Assembly: GCA_963976875.1 (NCBI GenBank)
Contig: CAXBML010000005.1
Span: 102,382 to 166,381, forward strand
DNA from: Berkiella_A sp963976875
Lineage (GTDB): Bacteria; Pseudomonadota; Gammaproteobacteria; Berkiellales; Berkiellaceae
Direction: 5' to 3'
Length of the DNA stretch: 64,000 nucleotides
The position numbers and the translations under genes were made by a program. Below are positions 26,185-35,146 of the stretch, piece after piece (positions within the stretch are counted from its first letter, which is position 1; every line of letters begins with the position of its first letter). Below the pieces are notes generated by a model, which was not told the origin of the DNA, ran no database searches, and saw nothing but the letters and a program-made list of their open reading frames with translations.

Positions 26185-27375
26185 TTGGATACTAAAGCAC
26201 AACCAGTGAACTCCCAAAGGTGCCGAATCTTACTCTTGGGGGGGTACGGTCATTTTGGCGAAAAATTAAGCCGGATGTTAATAAACATCCCTCATACACA
26301 ATTAATTATTTCAGGCCGAAATCTTGAGCAGGCCAATGCTCATAAAGAAAAATTAGAGAAAGAAAGAGCGTGCACAGCAGGATCCAAAAATAAAATCTCT
26401 CATAACTTGCCAATAGAAACATTACGCTTAGATCGCGTTGATGAGCAATTTTCGGCAAACTTAGCCAAGATTCAACCAGACATACTTGTACATTGTGCGG
26501 GGCCTTTTCAACAACAAGATTATACTGTTGCAAAAGCTTGTATTGATAACAACATCCACTATGTTGATATTGCTGATGCGCGAAAGTATGTTTCACAATT
26601 TAGTATATTAGACAAAGAGGCTAAACGTAAAAAACTTGTGCTGATCACAGGCGCAGGCACCACACCTGGATTAAGTTCAGCCGTTGTTGATAAATATGCC
26701 TTGAATTTTTCAACCCTCAGAATGGTTGAGTTTAGTATTTCTTCCGCGAATAAAATCAAAAGAGGGCAAGCGTCAGTCGATTCTTTGTGCCTACAAGCCG
26801 GAAAGCCTTTTGAGCATATGAATAATGGTGAATTAGAAGTTGCTTATAGTTGGCAAAAGAGGCATCGAGAATATTTTGGTGATAATGTGGGGGTGCGATG
26901 GCAAAGTGGGTGCGATGCACCTGATCTAGAATTATTACCACTTCGTTATCAGAAGCTCAGTACGGTAAAATTTCATTCTGGTTTTGAGTTAGGGTTACTA
27001 CATTTTTTACTATGGAAGTTATCTTGGTTCGTGCGGTCTGGTATTGCATCTGATTTATCAAAACTCTCCAAACCTTTAGAAAAACTAGGTACTTTATTAG
27101 GCCAGTTTGGTACATCGGTCGGTGGCATTAATATACATTTATATGGAACAGATCTAGAATACCAGCCCTTAGATATGCACTGGAATTTAATCGCAGAAAG
27201 TGGTCATGATGAATATATCCCCATTTTACCCACTTATCTTGTTGTTAAGAAAATTATTAACCAGGAGCTTAGCCCTGGTGCTAGGGCTTGCGTCAGCTTA
27301 TTCACATTAGAAGAATTCGATGATATCGCTGACCAATGGAATATATATCATACACTCAGTGAAAGGCATATGTAG
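26185..27375 (+). CDS. Saccharopine dehydrogenase-like oxidoreductase (paralogue B)
   Basis: 396 residues from TTG at 26185 (a GTG at 26206 is possible). It is a clear paralogue of the 6269-7402 protein: LLLGGYGHFGEKL matches IIGGYGNFGSRI, CAGPFQQQDYTVAKACID matches TGGPFQGQDYTVPKACIE, and both end with LEEFDD...IYH. It has the NADP-type Rossmann fold and a C-terminal half with a hydrophobic segment. Unlike paralogue A it is preceded by a TetR regulator and lacks DUF2269/DoxX partners. The substrate is unknown. Confidence 0.8.
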   Translation: MDTKAQPVNSQRCRILLLGGYGHFGEKLSRMLINIPHTQLIISGRNLEQANAHKEKLEKERACTAGSKNKISHNLPIETLRLDRVDEQFSANLAKIQPDILVHCAGPFQQQDYTVAKACIDNNIHYVDIADARKYVSQFSILDKEAKRKKLVLITGAGTTPGLSSAVVDKYALNFSTLRMVEFSISSANKIKRGQASVDSLCLQAGKPFEHMNNGELEVAYSWQKRHREYFGDNVGVRWQSGCDAPDLELLPLRYQKLSTVKFHSGFELGLLHFLLWKLSWFVRSGIASDLSKLSKPLEKLGTLLGQFGTSVGGINIHLYGTDLEYQPLDMHWNLIAESGHDEYIPILPTYLVVKKIINQELSPGARACVSLFTLEEFDDIADQWNIYHTLSERHM

Positions 27376-27403
27376 TTTTATGAGGGAATAATAGACCTCT
27401 TAT

Positions 27404-27439
27404 CCTCTTGATGACGCATTTCATCGTAATGAGGTTTTT
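27404..27439 (+). terminator. Probable rho-independent terminator
   Basis: CCTC-TT-GATGA-loop-TCATC-GTAAT-GAGG followed by TTTTT, about 30 bases after the 27375 stop. The stem contains an internal bulge, so strength is uncertain. Confidence 0.55.
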
Positions 27440-27529
27440 CCCTCTATTTTGGTTAACCAACATTTTTTAAACTCCAATGTATCTTAAGTTGCTGTTCAAT
27501 TTATAGGCATTATTTTGGGAGAATATCTT

Positions 27530-27778
27530 ATGTTTGATTTTACACTTGCGGACAATGGTTCTGATTTGTTATTGACGTGTGACGTTTTTATAGAGGTTGC
27601 GCCCGTATTAATGAGTTTATTTCATAAAGGTTCAAGGCATGCCGAATACAAAGAAAAGACTATAACGTGTTATATGGCACAACCATTTTCTGCTGCAAGT
27701 TTGAGTGATGATGAAAGAGATCAAAGCTTGCTTACATGTGAGCCAGCTGCGTGTACACAAATAAATGCTCCAAAATAA
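27530..27778 (+). CDS. Small protein of unknown function
   Basis: 82 residues from the ATG at 27530, with GGGAG 8 nt upstream. It has four Cys spread along the chain (CDVF, TCYM, TCEPAAC) and no signal peptide or transmembrane helix. I do not recognise a family. It stands alone between two larger intergenic gaps. Confidence 0.5.
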   Translation: MFDFTLADNGSDLLLTCDVFIEVAPVLMSLFHKGSRHAEYKEKTITCYMAQPFSAASLSDDERDQSLLTCEPAACTQINAPK

Positions 27779-27939
27779 TTTAAGCTAGCAAAAATAACAA
27801 ATTATTAGGGTTGTAAATGTAACAATCAGTGTCAGTTGGATGATATAAAGTGGTTGTTATTTTGCAGCGTGACAGAAAAATAGGTTAATATTAGCCTTTA
27901 TACAATTTCAATATAGCTTTAGTACAATAGGTAAATTCA

Positions 27940-28308
27940 ATGTTAGCAGGCGTTTCTTGGGCAGATTTGCGTCAGAAATATGATGACAAGTTTATTTTTT
28001 TATTCCGAGCTTTAATGGCTTTTGGAGCCGGCAAAGAAAAAAGAGCGAGAGAAATCGCCTACAAACATATTAAAAATAGGGCTTTGCTTACAGATTTTCG
28101 GCAAGATATAGAAGCTTATTTTGTACGCGAAGAGATTACACCTACGCCTGAATTTTGTAAGTGGATTTATGAAGAATCTCGCCATAATCCCAGCGTGGTG
28201 ATTAACTTTAATGGTCAAAGAAAAAGGAAAAAATCTAAACCTAAGCATAGTGTGCTTCCTACCATATTTGAGCAGGAGGTTAGTACTGTAGAAAGCCCCA
28301 CTCCTTGA
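27940..28308 (+). CDS. Small basic protein of unknown function
   Basis: 122 residues. The first 85 residues look helical and mixed-charge (WADLRQKYDDKFIFLFRALMA). Then follows a strongly basic stretch, RKRKKSKPKH, that resembles a nuclear localisation signal or a nucleic-acid contact, and a short acidic tail. AGGT precedes the ATG by about 8 nt. The next gene begins about 57 nt downstream. No family is recognised. Confidence 0.5.
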   Translation: MLAGVSWADLRQKYDDKFIFLFRALMAFGAGKEKRAREIAYKHIKNRALLTDFRQDIEAYFVREEITPTPEFCKWIYEESRHNPSVVINFNGQRKRKKSKPKHSVLPTIFEQEVSTVESPTP

Positions 28309-28365
28309 TTCTTCTTTATGATTGATGCGATAGTGACCTGTAGCATAGTATTCATGGAGAGAAAT

Positions 28366-28908
28366 ATGTCTTATTCACTGTCTCATATACAACACACTGC
28401 ACATTATATAGTCAACCGCTGTCAGTATACATCGGGCGAGTCTTTGGGATCAGCAGCTAAAAGAGAGCTGCATGACACGATTGTTTTGTCATTATCTGAG
28501 CTTGCAAGCAGAAATACTCAAAATATGATTATAAATCCAGCAAATTTAGCGATACAGTCTTTATTTGATTATTTAGCAGAAAATTATATTCTCTTCCCGC
28601 AAAATGTAACGTTCAAAATGACAGCTAGTGGGAGAAGTTTTGAATCAATGCGTGGCCAATCTAGCTTGAAAATATATGATTGCACTGAAGTAAAGCATGA
28701 TCATTCCGGTGGGGCTGCCCGTAAATATAGAGCTATTAGAGACGAAGCGAAACCATCTCCCTTGGGTGAATTGGGTAGTCGTAATGAGGATTTATGCCAG
28801 CCTGCCATATTGACTCGCTTTGAACGTTCTAAACAACAAAAAACTGCTTCAAAAAACAGAGCCGCGGATCGTGAGTACAAATATGATTCAATGCGAATGA
28901 GTCCTTAG
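28366..28908 (+). CDS. Protein of unknown function
   Basis: 180 residues from the ATG at 28366, which has GGAGAG 5 nt upstream; the ATG at 28354 and the frame further upstream lack one. The first 100 residues look folded and helical; the last 80 are polar and probably disordered, with several Arg/Lys clusters and HDHSGGAARKYRAIRDE. No signal peptide and no recognised domain. It may be cotranscribed with the preceding small basic protein. Confidence 0.5.
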   Translation: MSYSLSHIQHTAHYIVNRCQYTSGESLGSAAKRELHDTIVLSLSELASRNTQNMIINPANLAIQSLFDYLAENYILFPQNVTFKMTASGRSFESMRGQSSLKIYDCTEVKHDHSGGAARKYRAIRDEAKPSPLGELGSRNEDLCQPAILTRFERSKQQKTASKNRAADREYKYDSMRMSP

Positions 28909-29139
28909 TACGTATTTGTGAGTATTGTTTTATTTCATTTTGTTAGCAAGGGCAAAAGTGGAAATTTGTTCTTTGCTAACTACGACTGGATAAGTAAATT
29001 TACTGTCTATTTTTGATTGTGAATAGCAGTATTACGCTGTTAGCAGCTTAATTCACTAAGATGATTACTCAATAGTCTATCTATAATTGTTTACATTTGT
29101 GAAATAATGAGTTAACTAAAATTCAATTATAGGTTTCTT

Positions 29140-30144
29140 ATGCAAAATAGCATAAAGCACCTTGCTATCTTTATGGTTGGGGTTTTATCTTTATTGCCGA
29201 TTGGTATGGTCTTTGCGTGTGGCACCATTTCGATTATCAATGGTTTATTTTTATATGCTGTTTGTACGGTGGGTATTTTTAGTATTTTGAAAAAAAATCT
29301 ACTCAACAGTGATTTAGATTTTAAGACTAATCCATTGTTCTGCAAGCTATCTTCTACCAATCCAATTCACCGTGAAATTAAAGAAATAGTTGATACACTT
29401 TCTGAGCTATCAGCTGTTAATTTGCCTAATATTTATATAAAAAAACGTCAAGACGACTTACCCCAGATTGGTATTGAGTGTGTCACACATCCAGATTATA
29501 CCATTATCTTAAGTGAAGATTTAGTTGTTCGTTATAAACAGGGTATTTCAAAAATCCAATTATCTTTATTAATTTCTCACGAATTAGGGCATTTTTTTTA
29601 CCGGGATCATTTTTGGGCTGCATTTATTATTCTTGGACAGAGCACATATGTTTTACAATCTGTATTGGCAATTGGTTTAACATTGACTTTTGCACCCGCA
29701 CATATGTTAGTAACAATTGGTAGCTTAGCATTGGGTTTTGGGCTACAAAGCCTATTGTCCAAAATGCATTCTCGTTTTTGTGAATACACAGCAGATATTT
29801 TTGCAGCAGATCTGTGCCAAAGTCCCAATGAAATGAAACATTTATTTGAGCATATTGCTAGAGAGTACCAATATTGGGGGATGGCAATGCATCAAAATCA
29901 TTTTGCAGAATATAAACTTTATAGTGATTTTCAACTTGCCCCATTATTAGAGTGGCACCATCACTTGTCTTTAAAGCAGGACTTAGATGACAAACAGCGA
30001 AATGAACTGTTGGGATTAAGGCAAAATTTATTACATTATTATCCTTTTAATATAAATCCTGTTAGACAAGATATGACTGAATATTTATTAACTTGGTTAA
30101 ATAGTTATCCCACTAGTAAAGAACGAAAAAATCAATTTAAATAA
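29140..30144 (+). CDS. M48-family membrane zinc metalloprotease
   Basis: 334 residues. Two N-terminal transmembrane helices (about 8-28 and 32-50) are followed by the catalytic segment LLISHELGHFFYRDHF (HExxH, about 143-158). Two more hydrophobic helices (about 160-205) precede CEYTADIFAADL (about 213), which supplies the third zinc ligand Glu and the conserved ExxxD. This is the HtpX/Ste24 arrangement with the active site on the cytoplasmic side, though the sequence is divergent from HtpX. A double-glycine peptide gene starts 66 nt downstream on the same strand. The pairing suggests, but does not prove, a processing role. Confidence 0.87.
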   Translation: MQNSIKHLAIFMVGVLSLLPIGMVFACGTISIINGLFLYAVCTVGIFSILKKNLLNSDLDFKTNPLFCKLSSTNPIHREIKEIVDTLSELSAVNLPNIYIKKRQDDLPQIGIECVTHPDYTIILSEDLVVRYKQGISKIQLSLLISHELGHFFYRDHFWAAFIILGQSTYVLQSVLAIGLTLTFAPAHMLVTIGSLALGFGLQSLLSKMHSRFCEYTADIFAADLCQSPNEMKHLFEHIAREYQYWGMAMHQNHFAEYKLYSDFQLAPLLEWHHHLSLKQDLDDKQRNELLGLRQNLLHYYPFNINPVRQDMTEYLLTWLNSYPTSKERKNQFK

Positions 30145-30209
30145 AGTGCTTGCCTAAAACATGCAATATCACAGATGATAAAGCTGGTTCTAATAAAAGG
30201 AGAAAGATA

Positions 30210-30458
30210 ATGAAAGAACTTAATCAAAAGGAAGTATCTGAAATTTCAGGTGGAGAAATCACGCCAGGATGGCCAACGCCAGAAACTATGTGTTCAAATA
30301 CAAAACTTTTAGTGCTTGGAAATTTAAATCAGCCTGGATTTGACGTTGGTGCAGCAGCAATGGCTTTAATGAATATGTGTCCTGGTGATTTCTGGGATCA
30401 TACGGTTGCTCATGATTACGCGACATCCGCTGGCGGCATGATGCCACCTCCAGTATAA
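30210..30458 (+). CDS. Double-glycine-leader small peptide 5 (bacteriocin-like)
   Basis: 82 residues from the ATG at 30210, preceded by a strong AAAGGAGA; an in-frame TTG at 30150 is not needed. Leader MKELNQKEVSEISGG, cleavage after Gly15. The core of about 67 residues differs from the other four: it is less hydrophobic, contains Pro, Trp and two Cys (about 27 and 56; TMCS and NMCP), and ends GGMMPPPV. It follows an M48 protease gene by 66 nt and is probably cotranscribed with it. Confidence 0.7.
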   Translation: MKELNQKEVSEISGGEITPGWPTPETMCSNTKLLVLGNLNQPGFDVGAAAMALMNMCPGDFWDHTVAHDYATSAGGMMPPPV

Positions 30459-30587
30459 AGTACCTATATTTGTATAGTTAGTGTATTTAACAGGACAACT
30501 ATGTTTAGGGTATCTGAATGTGGTTGTTCTGTTAATGTTAAATTTTTTATAACTAATTTCGTTCCTTTTCGACTAACGCTCGATAAA

Positions 30588-30602
30588 TGATAATGATTAT
30601 CA
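30588..30602 (+). promoter_or_regulatory. Fur box
   Basis: TGATAATGATTATCA is a perfect 7-1-7 Fur site, 60 bases before the small membrane-protein gene at 30662. Repression by iron-loaded Fur is expected. Confidence 0.85.
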
Positions 30603-30661
30603 TTTAGATTTGTGCTATATTTATTATATATACGGTTTATTAGCTTTAAAGGGGTGAAATT

Positions 30662-30850
30662 ATGTTAAAGACGTGTACCTTCACGGTTATGCATATTATG
30701 ATTGCATTCGCTGTGGCTTATCTTTTATCAGGTAGTTTTCTTGTGGGCGGCGCTATCGCCATCATCGAGCCGTTATGTAATTCGGTTGGATTTTTCTTCC
30801 ATGAAAAAGCCTGGAATAAATTTGACCGCCAAAAGCTAGTGGAAGCTTAA
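30662..30850 (+). CDS. DUF2061-family small membrane protein, Fur-regulated
   Basis: 62 residues. The sequence TFTVMHIMIAFAVAYLLSGS, an Ile-Glu-Pro pair in the second helix, and FFFHEKAWNKF near the end fit the DUF2061 pattern of two membrane helices followed by His-Glu-x-x-Trp. AAGGGGTGAA lies just before the ATG. With a perfect Fur box upstream, it is probably made during iron starvation. The function of DUF2061 is not established. Confidence 0.75.
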   Translation: MLKTCTFTVMHIMIAFAVAYLLSGSFLVGGAIAIIEPLCNSVGFFFHEKAWNKFDRQKLVEA

Positions 30851-30869
30851 AGCGGATTAGTCTTGAGAA

Positions 30870-31487
30870 TTACAGAGTGCGACTAGGGGATAATGTTTTA
30901 TTTGATGGCTCAAACCTGGGGCCAATCATTTCATCAAATATATCTGAAGCGCCTTGTAAGTACTCTTCAAAACTTCCACCTTCAGATACAATATATGACA
31001 TAAATTTATCTTTGGTATAGTGCCTTTTACCAATTTTTTCAACGATTTCATCATTAGTATGCTGATAAAGACAAGCAATTTTATCTAACGCAGCTTTTTG
31101 TCCGTTTTTATAAGATTCCGATTGATGTTGATTATTTGCTGGTTGTTGGACTTTGGTTTGATGGCTGCGAATTGTTTTTGCTAAGTCATGCAATGGTGAA
31201 AATAGTGCCTGTATCTGAGTATTTTGAATATGAGAATTCGTTTCTACAAGGCCAATTAGGCACGTGAGTTCTTGCACAATAGAAGGTATGTCATTTATGG
31301 GTAAACGCAGGCCATTATTTACACGGCTTTTAATCAGGCTCACTCTAGCTTGCATCTCTATATATTTATATCGCTGTTTTATTTTAGGTGAAGCGCGAAA
31401 TTTTGTCGCCAATATATCAAAACTGCTTTCTAAGTAGGCAATGAGTTGAAGCATAGTGGAATTGAGTTTATTGTTTGTCATTGGCAT
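30870..31487 (-). CDS. Protein of unknown function, effector candidate
   Basis: 205 residues from the ATG at 31485-31487; an in-frame start at 31518 lacks a ribosome site. Mostly helical, soluble, with a Gln/Asn-rich middle (VQQPANNQHQSESYKNGQK) and a Ser/Thr/Pro tail (NKTLSPSRTL). No known domain. It converges on the DUF2061 gene with 19 nt between the stops. The composition is like intracellular-pathogen effectors, but that is a weak criterion. Confidence 0.5.
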   Translation of the reverse strand: MPMTNNKLNSTMLQLIAYLESSFDILATKFRASPKIKQRYKYIEMQARVSLIKSRVNNGLRLPINDIPSIVQELTCLIGLVETNSHIQNTQIQALFSPLHDLAKTIRSHQTKVQQPANNQHQSESYKNGQKAALDKIACLYQHTNDEIVEKIGKRHYTKDKFMSYIVSEGGSFEEYLQGASDIFDEMIGPRFEPSNKTLSPSRTL

Positions 31488-31605
31488 CAGAATTTCTCTA
31501 TAAATATAGTTTGAAAGCATACTATACTATAAGTAAGTCTTTGCACAGGGGGATATTTCCGAACATAAACATCAGTAAGATCTAAAAGTGTCTGATATGT
31601 TTAAT

Positions 31606-32898
31606 TTAAAATTTATGAATTAACCGTGGTAAAGCCGAGCCTAATGTAATGGCTCTAATCAGCATAAATACAGAAAATGCACACCAAAGTCCATGATTAC
31701 CCCAGGTAGGCGTTAAAGTGAGGCATAGTGCGACGAATATGATTAGTGAAACTATCATGCTGTTACGCATAGGTTTGGTTTGAGTCGCACCTATAAAAAC
31801 CCCATCTAGCCAGAAGCTCCAGACAGATAGCAATGGTAGCAAAATAAGCCAAGCAATATATTGTTGGGCCAAGAGAATGACCGTATTGACATTCGTCAAA
31901 AGCAATACAATGGGGTGCCAGAATAGGGCGTAAACAAGCGTAAATATAATAGCGAAGAGCACGGACCAAAGCGCTGTGACTTTGAGTGTTTTGATGAAGT
32001 TTTTATGCTGTCTTTTACCTATCGACTCTCCCACCAAAGCTTCTGCCGCATTGGCAAAACCATCTAGTCCGTAAGCCATAAATAATTGGAAGTTTATCAA
32101 TACCGCATTTACGGCTAATACAGTGTCGCCAAAAGTTGCCCCCGTCATCGTAAAGTAAAATAAAGCCATTTGTAAGCATAAAGAACGAATAAAAATATTA
32201 TTATTAATAGATGCTAATTTTTTAAGTTTATCAATACGGAGTAATTCAGCTATGGCAACTTGAGAGAAATAAAGCTTTATGGCTTGGTAGCTAAGAAACA
32301 AGCCATAGCCTAAGCCAATGTATTCTGCAATGACGGTCGCATAAGCTGCTCCAGGTACGCCTAGTTTTAAATTAACCACAAAATATATATCTAATATAAT
32401 ATTGGTTATATTCAAAATTAATTGGGTATAAAGCGCTTGCTTGGTTTTATGTTGACCAATCATCCAGCCTAATAGGGCAAAATTACATAGTGCAGCAGGC
32501 GCAGAAAATATGCGTATTGAGAAGTATTGTTGGGCTAGAGCCAATGATTCGCCTTCGGGGTGAATAAAGTAAAAGCAAATATTTGAGATGATAGGTTTGG
32601 CTATAATCAGTAGCAACCCTAAGATAATCGCAATCAGTATAGAGCGAATTAGCCAAGCGGTACTTTCATGATGGTTATCACCACCATAGGCTATGGCAAC
32701 TAAGCCAGTCGTTCCCATTCTTAAAAAAACAAAACCAAAATATAATGCGCTAAATATGGTTGCACCAATGCCCACCGCTGCCATAAACTGAGGCCCAGGT
32801 AGGTGACCAACTACGGCTATATCTACAGCGCCTAATAATGGAACAGTCATATTAGCTAAAATAATAGGCGCAGCTAATTGCCAAACTTTTTTATGCAT
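31606..32898 (-). CDS. MATE-family efflux transporter (DinF-like)
   Basis: 430 residues from the ATG at 32896-32898, with 12 predicted transmembrane helices. The start KKVWQLAAPIILANMTVPLL and GAVDIAVVGHL are the classic TM1 region of MATE/DinF antiporters. The frame stays open for 60 more codons upstream, but that part has no MATE similarity and would fill the promoter region shared with the divergent 33082 gene. MATE pumps expel cationic drugs using Na+ or H+ gradients. Confidence 0.87.
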   Translation of the reverse strand: MHKKVWQLAAPIILANMTVPLLGAVDIAVVGHLPGPQFMAAVGIGATIFSALYFGFVFLRMGTTGLVAIAYGGDNHHESTAWLIRSILIAIILGLLLIIAKPIISNICFYFIHPEGESLALAQQYFSIRIFSAPAALCNFALLGWMIGQHKTKQALYTQLILNITNIILDIYFVVNLKLGVPGAAYATVIAEYIGLGYGLFLSYQAIKLYFSQVAIAELLRIDKLKKLASINNNIFIRSLCLQMALFYFTMTGATFGDTVLAVNAVLINFQLFMAYGLDGFANAAEALVGESIGKRQHKNFIKTLKVTALWSVLFAIIFTLVYALFWHPIVLLLTNVNTVILLAQQYIAWLILLPLLSVWSFWLDGVFIGATQTKPMRNSMIVSLIIFVALCLTLTPTWGNHGLWCAFSVFMLIRAITLGSALPRLIHKF

Positions 32899-33081
32899 AT
32901 AATTTTGAGTATTGTGAAGACTGGAAGCAAATATAAGTATATCAATTAGCTTGATAAATAACCAGGGCGTGTTTTTTTCATGAATGTACCAGAAATTCGT
33001 ATTATCTGCTGCAGACTCAATCCATTGGTGTGATAATATTTGTCTAAATACATAATATTTCAATGCAGTGAGTACCAAAGA

Positions 33082-33702
33082 ATGATATTTGCCACTCCAA
33101 TTAAGTTAGAAAGCATCACAACCGAGAGGGTATTAATCAGGCCTGCCCGCGTCACAGACGCAAAACTTATGCATGATGCGATGAAGGACAGCTATAAAGT
33201 ACTTAAAAAATGGATGCCTTGGGCCCAATCTTTAGCCAGCTTGAGAGACACCATTGCTTATTTAGAAGATGGCGAGCGATTATGGAGCAGTGCTCCCAAA
33301 GACACTGTAGAGCTACCATTACAGATAATGGATGCCAAAGATAAAATATACTTGGGTGCAACCGGCATTAAGCCAGAAAATTTAACGGTGCCTTGTTTTG
33401 AAATTGGCTATTGGGTGAATCAAAAGCACTCAGGTAAAGGCTTTATATCTGAAGCAATGAATGCTTTAACCCGCTATTTATTTAAAGCGCACCATGCTAA
33501 ACGGGTTGAGATTAATTGTGAAGAAGCGAATATCAAAAGTGCCAAAGTTGTAGAGCGTATTAACTTTCAGTTTGAAGCGAATCTTAAAAATAAACGCTTG
33601 ACTGCAGATAGCCGGAACGTCACCAACTCCCTAATTTATGCCTGTGCAGATATGAATGATTTGCCCCCTTTAGAATGGTCTTATAAGCACGAAGATGAGT
33701 AA
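33082..33702 (+). CDS. GNAT-family N-acetyltransferase (RimJ/RimL-like)
   Basis: 206 residues from the ATG at 33082. ITTERVLIRPARVTDAKLMHDAM is the usual RimJ/RimL start. Then come LGATGIKPEN...FEIGYWVNQKHSGKGFISEAM (acetyl-CoA loop, about 105-135) and RVEINCEEANIKSAKVVERINF (about 150-172), the standard GNAT order. Probable targets are N-terminal amines of proteins or small molecules. Its stop overlaps the SMR gene by 8 nt, and it leads the run to murI. Confidence 0.87.
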   Translation: MIFATPIKLESITTERVLIRPARVTDAKLMHDAMKDSYKVLKKWMPWAQSLASLRDTIAYLEDGERLWSSAPKDTVELPLQIMDAKDKIYLGATGIKPENLTVPCFEIGYWVNQKHSGKGFISEAMNALTRYLFKAHHAKRVEINCEEANIKSAKVVERINFQFEANLKNKRLTADSRNVTNSLIYACADMNDLPPLEWSYKHEDE

Positions 33703-34039
33703 ATTTCCAATAAGTTATATCTACCTGGCTATCGCAATTTCAGCAGAGGTCATAGCGACGACCTCGCTAAAATCGTGTGCAGAATTTACAAAGCTACTTC
33801 CTACTTTGTTAGTGGTCGGGGGATACATCCTTGCATTTTATTCATTAATGCTTTGTTTAAGAACGATACCTGTTAGCATCGCTTATGCTATTTGGTGTGG
33901 TCTGGGTATTGTGTTAGTAGCGATAATGGGGTGGTTACTGTACGGGGAAAAGTTAGATATCCCAGCAATCATTGGTATGGGATTGATTATTTTGGGAACA
34001 GTGGTGCTTCAGTTGTTTTCAAAAGCATCAAGTCATTAG
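33695..34039 (+). CDS. SMR-family multidrug transporter (EmrE-like)
   Basis: 114 residues and four transmembrane helices, the standard SMR size. It is close to E. coli EmrE: YIYLAIAISAEVIATTSLK holds the essential membrane Glu (Glu18 here, Glu14 in EmrE), and IPVSIAYAIWCGLGIVLVAI and DIPAIIGMGLIILG match helices 3 and 4. It should exchange protons for quaternary ammonium or other cations. It overlaps the GNAT gene and is 6 nt before the TTL-like gene. Confidence 0.92.
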   Translation: MSKFPISYIYLAIAISAEVIATTSLKSCAEFTKLLPTLLVVGGYILAFYSLMLCLRTIPVSIAYAIWCGLGIVLVAIMGWLLYGEKLDIPAIIGMGLIILGTVVLQLFSKASSH

Positions 34040-34045
34040 TAGCAT

Positions 34046-35092
34046 ATGAATAAAACGTTTAAGTTTAGCCGCTATGATACAGCTATTCATTATCACATTA
34101 CACGCGTACTAGAACAGCAAGGGTGGCAAAAATCCAACGACAACCCCCAGTTTTCAGATCAAAACCTTACATTAAACGATGGTGTTTCTATTCACTTTGA
34201 ATATAAGCATTTACTAGCCGAGTTAATAAACAACCTCAAGCCAAGTATTATGCCTGCCACATATAGCCTAGATGATACCACCGTAGGGACTGTTTTATCT
34301 CAGATAACGTTAGATTATTATCTGCAAGATAATAAATACCACAAAGAAATTAAAGATTTAAAATGGCTCTTAAAACCCTCCATGTTAAATAATGGCGACG
34401 ATATTAAATTATTTAATAATCTTGATGAGGTTCGGGAACATTATTGGTCTCCTGAGCGGATGGGAGGCGATCATATTTTACAACAATATATTCCAAATCC
34501 AGCGTTACATCAAGGCAGAAAATATACATTCAGGGTTTTTGCAGCACTGACCAATTATGCGGGTGTTTATTTGTATCGTGAGGGCTATGGCAATATCAGT
34601 GCTGATAATTTTAACTTAGAAGACAGAATGGGTAACCGCAAAGCCCACATTACAAACTATATTCTGGATGGCGAGTTGGCAAACATTGAACAACGCCTTG
34701 CTAGTGAGCTGTGTGACTTCAAGGTGGTGTATCAACAGATGGTTGATATAGTCCAAACTACAGTCAAGCAGATTATTAAACGTTATCCACAATATTTAAA
34801 AACACAGAATACAAAAAAAGTAGAGTTGTTTGGTTATGACTTTATGCTGGATACCAACGGAAAGCTGTGGCTAATTGAGATTAACCAAGGGCCAGATTGC
34901 CCTATGATTTTTGATCATGTGCTCAATGAATCGCTGTGGTACCCCTTTTGGCAGGATGTGGTCAATGACTTCGTACTCCCTATCGCGACAGAGCAAAAAC
35001 AGCAACAGCCCAGCGGTAATTTTCAACAAGTTTTAGAAACAAAACAATGTTATTCTAGGTTTAGGGATTTATTGGGTTGTTTAAAATTTTAA
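34046..35092 (+). CDS. Tubulin-tyrosine-ligase (TTL)-like ATP-grasp protein
   Basis: 348 residues. The TTL pattern of ATP-grasp ligases is seen in order: WLLKPSMLNNGDDIKLF (ATP-binding Lys110), LQQYIPNPALHQGRKYTFRV (about 145-164; grasp loop and Arg), HITN (201-204), and GYDFMLDTNGKLWLIEINQG (263-282) with the Mg-binding Asp265, Glu278 and Asn280. All key positions are filled, so catalysis is plausible. Eukaryotic TTL and TTLL enzymes join Tyr, Glu or Gly to proteins. In bacteria such a gene may modify a host or a bacterial protein. No signal peptide. It sits in a tight run with gnat, smr and murI. Confidence 0.78.
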   Translation: MNKTFKFSRYDTAIHYHITRVLEQQGWQKSNDNPQFSDQNLTLNDGVSIHFEYKHLLAELINNLKPSIMPATYSLDDTTVGTVLSQITLDYYLQDNKYHKEIKDLKWLLKPSMLNNGDDIKLFNNLDEVREHYWSPERMGGDHILQQYIPNPALHQGRKYTFRVFAALTNYAGVYLYREGYGNISADNFNLEDRMGNRKAHITNYILDGELANIEQRLASELCDFKVVYQQMVDIVQTTVKQIIKRYPQYLKTQNTKKVELFGYDFMLDTNGKLWLIEINQGPDCPMIFDHVLNESLWYPFWQDVVNDFVLPIATEQKQQQPSGNFQQVLETKQCYSRFRDLLGCLKF

Positions 35093-35146
35093 AACATGTT
35101 TGTTACCCAACAAATTGATATTATTAGAGCATTAGGTATTAGAAAC

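Noticed and set aside
32899..33078. A 60-codon N-terminal extension of the MATE transporter
   Set aside because: The first MATE helix begins right after the ATG at 32896-32898, and the extension fills the promoter region of the divergent GNAT gene.
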